Assembly: GCA_002683115.1 (NCBI GenBank)
Contig: NYSP01000029.1
Span: forward strand, 5,233 to 10,602
DNA from: Gammaproteobacteria bacterium
GTDB taxonomy: Bacteria; Pseudomonadota; Gammaproteobacteria; SAR86; TMED112
DNA length: 5,370 bases
Direction: 5' to 3'
The position numbers were made by a program, and so were the translations under genes. Under the pieces are notes generated by a model. It had not been told where the DNA came from, did not search any database, and saw nothing but the letters and a program-made list of their open reading frames with translations. Each line of letters begins with the position of its first letter. Within the stretch, counting starts at the first letter, position 1. Positions 1-5,370 of the stretch are shown here, in pieces.

Positions 1-500
1 GAAGTTTGAACAAATACAGAAGTAGATGTAATTAATACTTCTGAAAGCACAACATCTTGTAATTCTCTTTGCCATTTTAAATTTCCACTATTTAGATCGT
101 GAGCATAAATAACACCATCTGCGTCAGAATAGACAAAAGAATTATAACCAACTGTAACTCCTGACATAATTCTGTTTGTTTCAAGTTCAAAACTATTTTT
201 TAGTTCGCCAGTGTTGTAATCAAAGCCATTTAATACCTTGTCATTTATCACATAAAGGGTTGAACCTGCCAAAGCAAAAAATTTATTTGCTTCTATGTTC
301 TCTGCGAAAAAATCAAAATTTATTAATGGCTTAGATGAAGGAATCTTCCATTTGCTATCCAAAAAACTTTCATAACTCTGATCTAATTCGACTGGAGCAT
401 TTGGATCTTCGTCAACTAAACCCAGAGATTCAAAAGAAGATTGAAATGATTGGCAGCTCATTAAGCTTAACAATGAGAAAATAATGAAAGTTTTTTTCAT
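1..500 (-). CDS. bamB: BamB, outer membrane protein assembly lipoprotein (N-terminal part, cut by window edge)
   Basis: BamB is the beta-propeller lipoprotein of the BAM complex, which folds beta-barrel proteins into the outer membrane; it sits on the periplasmic face. The ATG is at 498-500 and 166 codons are visible before the left edge cuts the gene, against about 390 residues in E. coli. The N-terminus is a lipoprotein signal: MKKT, a hydrophobic stretch, and the lipobox LMSC with the lipidated Cys at residue 16. After a linker come propeller-type repeats: DYNTGEL (about 95-101) and YAHDLNSGNLKW (about 132-143), the second resembling the blade sequence ending TVAWQ in E. coli BamB as I recall it. 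The start lies one base after the yfgM stop. The ribosome binding site is poor; the best candidate, AGGAAG at 514-519, is 13 bases away and inside a small inverted repeat. The yfgM-bamB order matches other gammaproteobacteria, where der usually follows. The family call is strong; only the truncation limits it. Confidence 0.9.
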   Translation of the reverse strand, partial: MKKTFIIFSLLSLMSCQSFQSSFESLGLVDEDPNAPVELDQSYESFLDSKWKIPSSKPLINFDFFAENIEANKFFALAGSTLYVINDKVLNGFDYNTGELKNSFELETNRIMSGVTVGYNSFVYSDADGVIYAHDLNSGNLKWQRELQDVVLSEVLITSTSVFVQT

Positions 501-501
501 T

Positions 502-1101
502 TTAATTTAAAGGCTTCCTAAGCCTGATGTTATTCTTCTGAAACTCATCCATATCAAAACTCAGAGCTTGATCATAGTGAAAGTTTGATGTTTCATAATT
601 TTCAAAATACTTGTAGAAGTCTCCTGCAACATCATGAAATCTTGCTGAATTAATTGTATTTTCTTTAATAAATCTATCCCCAGCTTCAAAGTCACCTATT
701 TCAACATTCAATCGAACAATATTTTCAGAATATTGATTTAATAGAATATCTTTTGTTTCTTTTCTAATTTTGCTTTCTGAAATTTTAGCGTATGCCTCCA
801 TGAATAAATCCAGTGCCACTTGATATTTACCCTCATCTAAGGCTTTTTTTGCTATTACTGATTTAGTTATGATTTCGAATCCTAATTTGTCGAAACTAAG
901 GTCTGTTTCATTTATTAAATTTTCGATTTCACTTTCAATTACTAGTTGTTGATTTACATTTTGGAATTTTTGAAATTCAATTTCATTAGCTTTTTCGTTT
1001 GCGTAAGAGAAATAATTAGCCACTGCAATACCTAGAACCAGAACGCCTAGTCCTCCTAAAAAAAGTTTACTTTTTATAAACTCTAAAAATCTATCAACCA
1101 A
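502..1101 (-). CDS. yfgM: YfgM-like ancillary SecYEG translocon subunit, membrane-anchored TPR-like protein
   Basis: YfgM is an inner-membrane protein with a short cytoplasmic N-terminus and a periplasmic TPR-like domain. In E. coli it associates with SecYEG and the chaperone PpiD and is thought to help hand over secreted proteins. The 199-residue product matches the usual length (about 206). A single hydrophobic segment spans about residues 13-31. The rest is helical, with TPR-like pairs such as AKKALDEGKYQVALDLF (84-100) and a second one around 155-182 ending YDQAL. The start codon is TTG (1099-1101), chosen because a clear GAGGAG lies seven bases upstream and the N-terminus is family-like (short amphipathic lead, then the membrane helix). 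The gene overlaps the hisS end by 8 bases, so translation is probably coupled. Sequence conservation in this family is low; the identification rests on topology, length and the hisS-yfgM-bamB neighbourhood. Confidence 0.85.
   Translation of the reverse strand: MVDRFLEFIKSKLFLGGLGVLVLGIAVANYFSYANEKANEIEFQKFQNVNQQLVIESEIENLINETDLSFDKLGFEIITKSVIAKKALDEGKYQVALDLFMEAYAKISESKIRKETKDILLNQYSENIVRLNVEIGDFEAGDRFIKENTINSARFHDVAGDFYKYFENYETSNFHYDQALSFDMDEFQKNNIRLRKPLN
511..525 (-). promoter_or_regulatory. Small inverted repeat at the yfgM end, just before bamB
   Basis: AGGCTT-CCT-AAGCCT on the plus strand is a perfect 6-base inverted repeat with a 3-base loop. In the transcript it would fold just before the yfgM stop codon, 10 bases ahead of the bamB ATG, with the candidate site AGGAAG beginning in its loop. 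It could tune bamB translation. No U-run follows, so it is not a terminator, and a repeat this short can arise by chance. Confidence 0.3.
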
Positions 1102-2332
1102 TTAACAACTCCTCTAATCCTTTCTCATCAAGTATAAATTCTTTACCTTCAGAAAGATTTTTTATCCTGTAATTTCCAGTTTTTTGTTCTTCTTGGCCGA
1201 TTATCATAACAAATTTAAAGCCTTGAGAATTAGCTTTTTTTAGTTGTTTAGTTACATTTGCATTTCCCAAATAATTTTCCACAACCAATTCCCTTTTTAA
1301 TTTTCTAATTTTATTTCCAATCTTTTGAGCGTATCCAATAGCTTTGTCCTCAGCAAAACCTATAAAGAGATCTTTAGGTTTTGATCTTTTAGTAATTACT
1401 TCAGCTAATCTATCGATTCCCAAAGCAAATCCAGTAGCAGCTAGTTGCCTACCCCCTAATTCTTTAATAAGGTCATCATATCTGCCGCCCCCAATAACAG
1501 CATTTTGTGCTCCAAGACTTTCGACTGTGAATTCAAAAACTGTGCCAGTGTAATAATCCATACCACGTACCAAATTTTTGTTAACCTCATAGTTGATTCC
1601 TATCTCATTGAGAAGAGATTGGGTCTCTTCAAATATTTTTACCTCTTCATTGTTTAAAAATTCAGAAATATTTTTTGCCGATGAGATGATTTTCTTTACT
1701 GAATCATCTTTTGAGTCAAGCGCTCTCATTGGGTTCTTATTTAGTCTTTCGAATAGAGAAGCCTCAAATTGATTTTCTCTTTCAGCTATGAAATCTCGCA
1801 AATAGTCTCTGTATTTTCCAAGAGAAGCTGAGTTTCCTAAGTAATTAATTTCTAATTTAGTTTTTACATCCAATTCATCAAGTATTGCTGAGGCAATTGA
1901 AATTATTTCAACATCACTTTTAGGTGAATTATCACCAATTAACTCAACACCAGCTTGAAAAAATTGTCTTTTTCTACCTTTCTGAGGTCTTTCATACCTA
2001 AACATAGGGCCCAAATAATAAAATTTCTTTATTTCATCATTTGTAATTCCGTTTGTAATTAAAGCTCTTACCAGGCCTGCCGTACCCTCGGGCCTAAGAC
2101 AAAGGAGCTCGCCATTCCTATCTTCAAACTCATAAACCTCTTTTTGTATGATGTCTGAAGATTCACCAACTGATCTTTGAAAAAGACTTTTTGATTCGAT
2201 AATTGGTGTTCTGAATTCTTGATAATTAAAAGATTTAAAAACTTTTGTGCAAATTTTTTCAACCAAAGAGATAGCCTCTATACTTTCGTTGTATAGATCT
2301 GGCATTCCTCTAATAGTTTTTAAATCACTCAT
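1094..2332 (-). CDS. hisS: Histidyl-tRNA synthetase (class II)
   Basis: HisS charges tRNA-His with histidine using ATP, in the cytoplasm, as a homodimer. The 412-residue product is near the usual length (424 in E. coli) and complete. The class II catalytic core is visible in order: motif 1 region around RTPIIES (41-47) and FQRSVGESSDI (51-61); LRPEGT (79-84), which helps bind ATP and histidine; motif 2 MFRYERPQKGR with its Arg at 112; the two HisRS-specific signatures LVRGMDYYTG (254-263, catalytic Arg256) and GGGRYDDL (281-288); and motif 3 GFALGIDRL (301-309, Arg308). The anticodon-binding domain follows from about residue 320. The ATG at 2330-2332 overlaps the ispG stop as ATGA, and no strong ribosome binding site is seen, so translation probably depends on coupling from ispG. 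The stop TGA at 1094-1096 lies inside the start of yfgM. I see no missing catalytic residue. Confidence 0.98.
   Translation of the reverse strand: MSDLKTIRGMPDLYNESIEAISLVEKICTKVFKSFNYQEFRTPIIESKSLFQRSVGESSDIIQKEVYEFEDRNGELLCLRPEGTAGLVRALITNGITNDEIKKFYYLGPMFRYERPQKGRKRQFFQAGVELIGDNSPKSDVEIISIASAILDELDVKTKLEINYLGNSASLGKYRDYLRDFIAERENQFEASLFERLNKNPMRALDSKDDSVKKIISSAKNISEFLNNEEVKIFEETQSLLNEIGINYEVNKNLVRGMDYYTGTVFEFTVESLGAQNAVIGGGRYDDLIKELGGRQLAATGFALGIDRLAEVITKRSKPKDLFIGFAEDKAIGYAQKIGNKIRKLKRELVVENYLGNANVTKQLKKANSQGFKFVMIIGQEEQKTGNYRIKNLSEGKEFILDEKGLEELLIG
1109..1114 (-). promoter_or_regulatory. Ribosome binding site of yfgM (GAGGAG)
   Basis: GAGGAG on the minus strand, seven bases before the TTG at 1099-1101 and inside the last codons of hisS. 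It is one of only two strong Shine-Dalgarno matches I see in the window, and it decides the TTG start of yfgM, since no ATG or GTG is available nearby in frame. Confidence 0.75.
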
Positions 2333-3438
2333 TGTTTAAGTATCGTATTTCTTTTTTGATCTGCAATTTTTGTAACCTCTTCAATTAGAGCACTTTCCAG
2401 ATCATTAGTTTCAACTTTGTATGCTGGTTTACCATTTAAGTAAATTAAATGTTTTGGTGCTGCACCTGTAACACCAACATCTGCAATTTTTGACTCACCT
2501 GGTCCATTTACATAACACCCAATAACTGCAAGAGTAACTTCCTCTTTTAAGTATGAAAGCTCATTTTCTAACTTATTAACTGTATTAATTACTTGAAAGT
2601 TTTGTCTCGAGCAGCTCGGACAAGCGACGATTTTTACACCTCTCGACCTAAGTTTCAAGGACTTTAGCATTTCCCAAGCAACATTTACTTCATCTATTGG
2701 ATCTGAAGCAAGTGATACTCGAACTGTATCTCCGATCCCTTTCATTAAAAGTGAGCCAAGACCTATTGATGACTTTACTGTACCTGTTTTGAGAGATCCC
2801 GATTCAGTGATCCCAAGATGAAGTGGCTGTTCTATTAAATCAGAGATTTTTTCATAACTTTCAACTGCCATAAATATATCTGAAGACTTAATGCTTAATT
2901 TGAAATTTTCATAGTCATTCTTTTTTAAAATTTCTACATGTCTCATTGCAGATTCGACAAGAGCATCAGCATTTGGCTCCCCATATTTTTTTTGTAAATC
3001 TTTTTCCAGTGATCCTGCATTAACTCCTATTCTAATAGGTATGTCTTTTTCTTTTGCTGCATTAATTACTTCTTTAATTTTCGTTTCATTTCCAATGTTT
3101 CCAGGATTAATCCTTACACAATCCACTCCATATTCCATTACTTTAAGGGCTATTTTGTAATCAAAATGTATATCTGAAACTAATGGAATATTTGTTTTTA
3201 ATTTAATGTCTTTAAATGCTTCTGCAGCTTCTAAAGATGGAACAGAAACCCTGACAATATCTGCACCAGCATCTTCAAGATCATTTATTTGTTTTACAGT
3301 AGCATCAACATCAGTGGTTTGAGTGTTAGTCATTGATTGAACAGAAATTGGTGAGTTTCCACCCACAGGCACATCCCCAACCCAGATTTTTTTAGTTTTC
3401 TTTCTTATTACAGGTTGTTCGTTCAATTTGTTAGCCAA
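2329..3438 (-). CDS. ispG: IspG, (E)-4-hydroxy-3-methylbut-2-enyl-diphosphate synthase
   Basis: IspG (GcpE) carries out the penultimate step of the MEP isoprenoid pathway, reducing methylerythritol cyclodiphosphate to HMBPP with a [4Fe-4S] cluster and electrons from flavodoxin or ferredoxin. The 369 residues match the short bacterial form (372 in E. coli). The TIM-barrel part carries [12 protein letters not shown] (33-44), [10 protein letters not shown] (58-67), [11 protein letters not shown] (88-98), RINPGNIGN (109-117) and [12 protein letters not shown] (138-149). The cluster domain has CPSC (Cys273, Cys276), GCYVNGPGE with Cys308 and Glu315, the expected three-Cys/one-Glu ligand set. The start is TTG at 3436-3438, chosen by matching the N-terminus to E. 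coli IspG; there is no in-frame ATG before residue 36. It overlaps the ndk end by 8 bases and has no visible Shine-Dalgarno. As an Fe-S enzyme it is a plausible client of the ISC genes in the same transcription unit. Confidence 0.97.
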   Translation of the reverse strand: MANKLNEQPVIRKKTKKIWVGDVPVGGNSPISVQSMTNTQTTDVDATVKQINDLEDAGADIVRVSVPSLEAAEAFKDIKLKTNIPLVSDIHFDYKIALKVMEYGVDCVRINPGNIGNETKIKEVINAAKEKDIPIRIGVNAGSLEKDLQKKYGEPNADALVESAMRHVEILKKNDYENFKLSIKSSDIFMAVESYEKISDLIEQPLHLGITESGSLKTGTVKSSIGLGSLLMKGIGDTVRVSLASDPIDEVNVAWEMLKSLKLRSRGVKIVACPSCSRQNFQVINTVNKLENELSYLKEEVTLAVIGCYVNGPGESKIADVGVTGAAPKHLIYLNGKPAYKVETNDLESALIEEVTKIADQKRNTILKQ

Positions 3439-3847
3439 CTATTTCTGAGGATTCAAAAAAATACTCTATTTCTCTTGCAGCACTAGTTGTTGAATCTGAG
3501 CCATGAACAGCATTTGCATCAATTGATTCAGCAAAATCAGCTCTAATTGTTCCAGTCTCAGCTTCTTGAGGGTTTGTATTTCCCATAAGCTCACGATTAA
3601 GTTTTACAGCATTTTCTCCGGCTAAGACTTGAACAACAATTGGGCCTGAAGTCATAAACTCAACTAGCGCATCAAAAAATGGTTTTCCATCGTGCTCAGC
3701 ATAAAAACCTTTCGCTTGTTTCTGATCTAGTTGAATCATTTTGCAAGCAACTATTTTAAGGCCTGCATCTTCAAACCTTTTTTGAATGCTTCCGATAATA
3801 TTTTTTTTGACGGCATCCGGCTTAATTATTGATAGTGTTTTTTCCAT
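3431..3847 (-). CDS. ndk: Nucleoside diphosphate kinase
   Basis: Ndk transfers the gamma-phosphate of ATP to other NDPs and dNDPs through a phosphohistidine, balancing NTP pools in the cytoplasm. The product has 138 residues (143 in E. coli) and is complete. It begins with the typical [12 protein letters not shown] (2-13), and has [18 protein letters not shown] (89-106), a substrate-binding stretch, followed by the active-site motif NAVHGSDS (112-119) with the phosphorylated His at 115. The end AAREIEYFF (123-131) is also family-like. The ATG at 3845-3847 lies one base after the iscX stop and has GAGGAG ten bases upstream. The 3' end overlaps ispG by 8 bases. The iscX-ndk order matches Pseudomonas; the genes usually following ndk there (rlmN, pilF, rodZ) are missing. 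Confidence 0.98.
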   Translation of the reverse strand: MEKTLSIIKPDAVKKNIIGSIQKRFEDAGLKIVACKMIQLDQKQAKGFYAEHDGKPFFDALVEFMTSGPIVVQVLAGENAVKLNRELMGNTNPQEAETGTIRADFAESIDANAVHGSDSTTSAAREIEYFFESSEIVG

Positions 3848-3848
3848 T

Positions 3849-4046
3849 TCAATCTCGCTCCTCTATCCAGTTTTGTTGTATTGATTCTAAAATCCTTTCA
3901 TTAACTTTTTCAGGAATATCATCGAAATCATCTAATTTCATTACTAGGTTTCGTAAGTCTACAAAATTAATCCACTGAGGATCGATTTCTGGATATTTCT
4001 CTGATAATTCAATCGCAATATCTAACGTATCAACCCATTTTAGCAT
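3849..4046 (-). CDS. iscX: IscX (YfhJ), small acidic regulator of Fe-S assembly
   Basis: IscX is a small acidic cytoplasmic protein that binds the desulfurase IscS at a site shared with frataxin (CyaY) and modulates cluster assembly; it is nearly always encoded after fdx in isc operons. The 65-residue product matches E. coli IscX (66) along its length: LKWVDT (2-7), the YPEIDP segment (18-23), the acidic [13 protein letters not shown] (38-50) and a closing helix with W60. The acidic patch is the IscS- and iron-binding face in the family. The ATG (4044-4046) is one base after the fdx stop, and the TGA is one base before the ndk start, so it is embedded in the operon. No strong ribosome binding site precedes it, suggesting coupling to fdx translation. 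Confidence 0.95.
   Translation of the reverse strand: MLKWVDTLDIAIELSEKYPEIDPQWINFVDLRNLVMKLDDFDDIPEKVNERILESIQQNWIEERD
3858..3863 (-). promoter_or_regulatory. Ribosome binding site of ndk (GAGGAG)
   Basis: GAGGAG on the minus strand, ten bases before the ndk ATG and inside the last codons of iscX. It is the best-matching site in the right half of the window, where the other starts have weak or no Shine-Dalgarno sequence. This would allow ndk to be translated more strongly than its ISC neighbours. Confidence 0.6.
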
Positions 4047-4047
4047 G

Positions 4048-4368
4048 TTATGTTAACTCAGAAACTTGGTTAATTGTATATTTTGGTATTTCTATGATCG
4101 TCACTTCATCTGCAGGGTAAACTTGGCAGCTTAATCTCGAATTTGCCTCTAAACCCCAGGCTTTATCAAGAAGGTCTTCTTCTTCATCACTAGCATCATC
4201 TAAGTTGTCAAACCCTTCTTTAACTATTATGTGACAAGTGGTACACGCGCAAGCTTTTTCACAAGCGTGTTCAAGATTTATTCCATTTCTTAAACAAGCA
4301 TCAAGAATGGTTTCATTTGGCTCAACATCTATGGTCATGCCATCAGGACAAATCACCTCATGCGGCAA
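4048..4368 (-). CDS. fdx: Isc-type [2Fe-2S] ferredoxin (start uncertain)
   Basis: Fdx supplies electrons during cluster assembly on IscU. The adrenodoxin-type cluster motif is intact: HACEKACACTTCH (34-46) gives ligands Cys36, Cys42, Cys45, and RLSCQ (78-82) gives Cys81. CPDG (7-10), the DKAWGLE stretch (68-74) and the C-terminal IPKYTIN (95-101) are typical of isc-operon ferredoxins. The length is 106 residues from the TTG at 4366-4368 (111 in E. coli). That start is doubtful: no Shine-Dalgarno precedes it, and E. coli Fdx begins roughly MPKIVILPH before CPDG, whereas here the in-frame codons upstream of the TTG read KKKLKI and continue into PHE after the TTG-encoded Leu. The first beta strand is therefore encoded but lies before any standard start codon, next to an A10 tract in the iscA end. 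The true N-terminus may come from a rare start codon (for example ATT at 4369-4371) or from slippage out of iscA. The identity is sure; the start is not. Confidence 0.95.
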   Translation of the reverse strand: MPHEVICPDGMTIDVEPNETILDACLRNGINLEHACEKACACTTCHIIVKEGFDNLDDASDEEEDLLDKAWGLEANSRLSCQVYPADEVTIIEIPKYTINQVSELT

Positions 4369-4373
4369 AATTT

Positions 4374-4772
4374 TTAATTTTTTTTTTGTATTTTGCTGGT
4401 TTCAGTAGTGTTGGCTTCATCCTCCCTTACTGTGAAGCTTTCACCACAACCGCAAACTGCACTTGCATTTGGATTAATGAATTTGACACCTTGGTTTAAA
4501 CCTTCGATTGTAAAATCTACTTGGCTTCCTCGGATAATATTGATCGAATCAGATGGAATGCAAAATTCTATGTCATCCACAAGCAATTTATGGTCCGATT
4601 TATTTATTCTACTTGTGAATTCAAAGAAGTATGAATAACCATTACAACCCATTTTCTTTACACCTAACTTAACTTTATTTTCCTTACCCTGCATAGACAC
4701 CATATGCTTGAAATGAGCAAGTGCTTTGGTTGTGAAGTTTAGAACTTCTGGTTTATGCTTTTTTGGATTCAT
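4374..4772 (-). CDS. iscA: IscA, A-type iron-sulfur carrier, with C-terminal extension
   Basis: A-type carriers take Fe-S clusters (or iron) from the scaffold and pass them to target enzymes. The three ligand cysteines are present: Cys43 in KMGCNGYSYFFEF (40-52) and Cys107/Cys109 in the terminal motif NPNASAVCGCGESF (100-113). GLNQGVKFINPN (91-102) is also family-typical. The product has 132 residues against 107 in E. coli IscA: about 8 extra at the N-terminus, and about 17 after the point where the family normally ends, a charged tail rich in Glu, Thr and Lys that finishes in the A10 tract. The ATG (4770-4772) overlaps the iscU end by 20 bases without a clear ribosome binding site; the next Met (24, 27) would be too late. 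The place after iscU supports iscA rather than erpA or sufA, which are the alternatives by sequence alone. Confidence 0.93.
   Translation of the reverse strand: MNPKKHKPEVLNFTTKALAHFKHMVSMQGKENKVKLGVKKMGCNGYSYFFEFTSRINKSDHKLLVDDIEFCIPSDSINIIRGSQVDFTIEGLNQGVKFINPNASAVCGCGESFTVREDEANTTETSKIQKKN
4378..4387 (-). repeat. A10 homopolymer at the iscA end, possible slippage site
   Basis: Ten consecutive A on the minus strand form the last sense codons of iscA (CAA AAA AAA AAT, then TAA). In phase with iscA it contains A AAA AAA, a heptamer of the form known to promote -1 ribosomal slippage, and a run this long can also cause RNA polymerase slippage. A -1 shift here (or one added A in the transcript) bypasses the iscA stop and enters the fdx frame with no stop. 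It may equally be a neutral A-rich junction or a sequencing miscount. Confidence 0.4.
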
Positions 4773-5151
4773 AATCTGCTATTGCTTTTTTTATGCTGTC
4801 TTCAGCTAAAACACTGCAGTGAATCTTAATTGAAGGCAACTCTAGTAATTCTGCTATCTCTCTATCTTTAATCTTTTTCGCTTCTTCGAGTGTTTTGCCT
4901 TTAAGCATTTCAATCATCTGTAAACTTGAAGCAATTGCTGAGCCGCAACCATAAGTCTTAAATTTACAATCTGTAATGATATTTTCATCATTTACTTCAA
5001 TCTGAAGCCTCATGACATCGCCACAGGCTGGGGCGCCTACCATACCTGTTCCAACATGTTTGGAATTAGGATCTAATCTTCCAACATTATGTAGTTGAGG
5101 ATTATTTAGTGTGTCCTCAAATTTTTTTATTACCTTTCTAGAATAAGCCAT
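4753..5151 (-). CDS. iscU: IscU, Fe-S cluster assembly scaffold (variant chaperone motif)
   Basis: IscU is the scaffold on which [2Fe-2S] and [4Fe-4S] clusters are built with sulfur from IscS and electrons from Fdx. The 132-residue product starts MAYSRKVI, as in E. coli (128). The active residues are all present: Cys43 and Asp45 in GMVGAPACGDVM (36-47), Cys69 in KTYGCGSAIASS (65-76), and His111-Cys112 in KIHCSVLAED (109-118). Two departures are visible. Relative to E. coli there are six more residues between VI and NVG (in the stretch 11-21), shifting every Cys by six. The HscA-binding motif, LPPVK in most IscU proteins, reads LPSIK (105-109), in an operon that also lacks hscB and hscA. The ATG is six bases after the iscS stop with little ribosome binding site; the end overlaps iscA by 20 bases. 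Confidence 0.97.
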   Translation of the reverse strand: MAYSRKVIKKFEDTLNNPQLHNVGRLDPNSKHVGTGMVGAPACGDVMRLQIEVNDENIITDCKFKTYGCGSAIASSLQMIEMLKGKTLEEAKKIKDREIAELLELPSIKIHCSVLAEDSIKKAIADYESKKA

Positions 5152-5157
5152 ATCTAA

Positions 5158-5370
5158 TTAATGGTGTACCCACTCCACTTTTTCAAGATCTACACCATCT
5201 AAATACATATCCCATAGTGGTGACAGCTCTCTCAACTGCTTAACAACTTTCTTTGCTGTTTGTGCGACCATTTTAACCTCATCTACGGTGGTAAATCTAC
5301 CAAAAGAGAAACGTATTGAACTGTGTGCAAGCTCATCTGGTCTGCCGAGAGCCCTTAAAACGTATGATGG
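5158..5370 (-). CDS. iscS: IscS, cysteine desulfurase (C-terminal 70 residues, cut by window edge)
   Basis: IscS is the PLP-dependent desulfurase that takes sulfur from cysteine and delivers it to IscU and other acceptors. Only the C-terminus is inside the window; the frame is open from 5370 down to the TAA at 5158-5160. The visible start [10 protein letters not shown], then [27 protein letters not shown] and the last residues EWVHH follow the E. coli IscS C-terminus (SLGRFTT, SPLWEMY, EWAHH) almost without gaps. This C-terminal end takes part in docking IscU, and its preservation agrees with a working IscS-IscU pair. The catalytic Cys loop and the PLP lysine lie outside the window. iscU follows after six bases. 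Confidence 0.97.
   Translation of the reverse strand, partial: PSYVLRALGRPDELAHSSIRFSFGRFTTVDEVKMVAQTAKKVVKQLRELSPLWDMYLDGVDLEKVEWVHH

Noticed and set aside
1344..1553. Open frame on the plus strand opposite hisS
   Set aside because: It is antisense to the well-conserved catalytic and motif 3 region of hisS, shows no family-like sequence, and has no separate neighbours on that strand.
2068..2262. Alternative minus-strand frame inside hisS
   Set aside because: It lies fully within the N-terminal part of hisS, whose own frame carries clear class II motifs; a shadow frame.
4243..4270. ACACGC / GCGTGT inverted repeat with a 16-base loop inside fdx
   Set aside because: It falls in codons for the conserved cluster-binding Cys motif, the arms are short, and no T-run follows; protein constraint explains it.
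4378..4387. T10 run on the plus strand as a terminator tail
   Set aside because: The run is T on the plus strand, where there are no genes, and no stable G+C stem precedes it; on the transcribed strand it is a run of A.
4317..4638. Two plus-strand open frames opposite fdx and iscA
   Set aside because: Both are antisense to conserved Cys-containing parts of IscA or to the start of fdx, and neither product looks like a known protein or has a convincing start signal.
4753..4772. A frameshift between iscU and iscA, suggested by their 20-base overlap
   Set aside because: Both proteins are complete with family-typical ends (IADYESKKA for IscU) and starts, so the overlap is compaction and not a broken gene.

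Overview
The window is A+T-rich (about one third G+C by eye) and wholly coding on the minus strand. It reads as part of the chromosome of a gammaproteobacterium with a compact, streamlined genome. The evidence is the presence of IscX and YfgM, which are typical of gamma/beta-proteobacteria, and the gene order. Read 5'->3' on the minus strand (high to low coordinates) the order is iscS(partial)-iscU-iscA-fdx-iscX-ndk-ispG-hisS-yfgM-bamB(partial). From memory this is the backbone seen in Pseudomonas, where iscRSUA-hscBA-fdx-iscX-ndk-rlmN-pilF-rodZ-ispG-hisS-yfgM-bamB-der lie together. A marine SAR86-like lineage would fit the base composition and compaction, but that is inference.

Right part (about 4050-5370): iron-sulfur cluster assembly. 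The cysteine desulfurase IscS (C-terminal 70 residues only), the scaffold IscU, the A-type carrier IscA, the [2Fe-2S] ferredoxin Fdx and the small IscS-binding protein IscX. The HscB/HscA co-chaperone and chaperone, normally encoded between iscA and fdx, are absent. In agreement with this, the HscA-recognition motif of IscU reads LPSIK instead of LPPVK. The iscA/fdx junction also looks like a scar: iscA has a charged C-terminal tail ending in an A10 tract, and fdx has no ATG or ribosome binding site while family-like residues continue upstream of its best start codon.

Middle (about 2330-3850): nucleoside diphosphate kinase, then IspG, the [4Fe-4S] enzyme of the MEP isoprenoid pathway and a likely client of the ISC genes upstream. 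The rlmN-pilF-rodZ block expected between them is missing, and ndk and ispG overlap.

Left part (1-2332): histidyl-tRNA synthetase, the membrane-anchored YfgM (SecYEG-associated, periplasmic TPR-like domain) and the first 166 residues of the BamB lipoprotein of the outer-membrane BAM complex.

All junctions are overlaps or gaps of 1-6 bases, so the ten genes are probably one transcription unit with extensive translational coupling. Three genes (fdx, ispG, yfgM) appear to start with TTG. There is no gene-free stretch longer than 6 bases, and I see no tRNA, rRNA, mobile element, CRISPR array, convincing promoter or rho-independent terminator.
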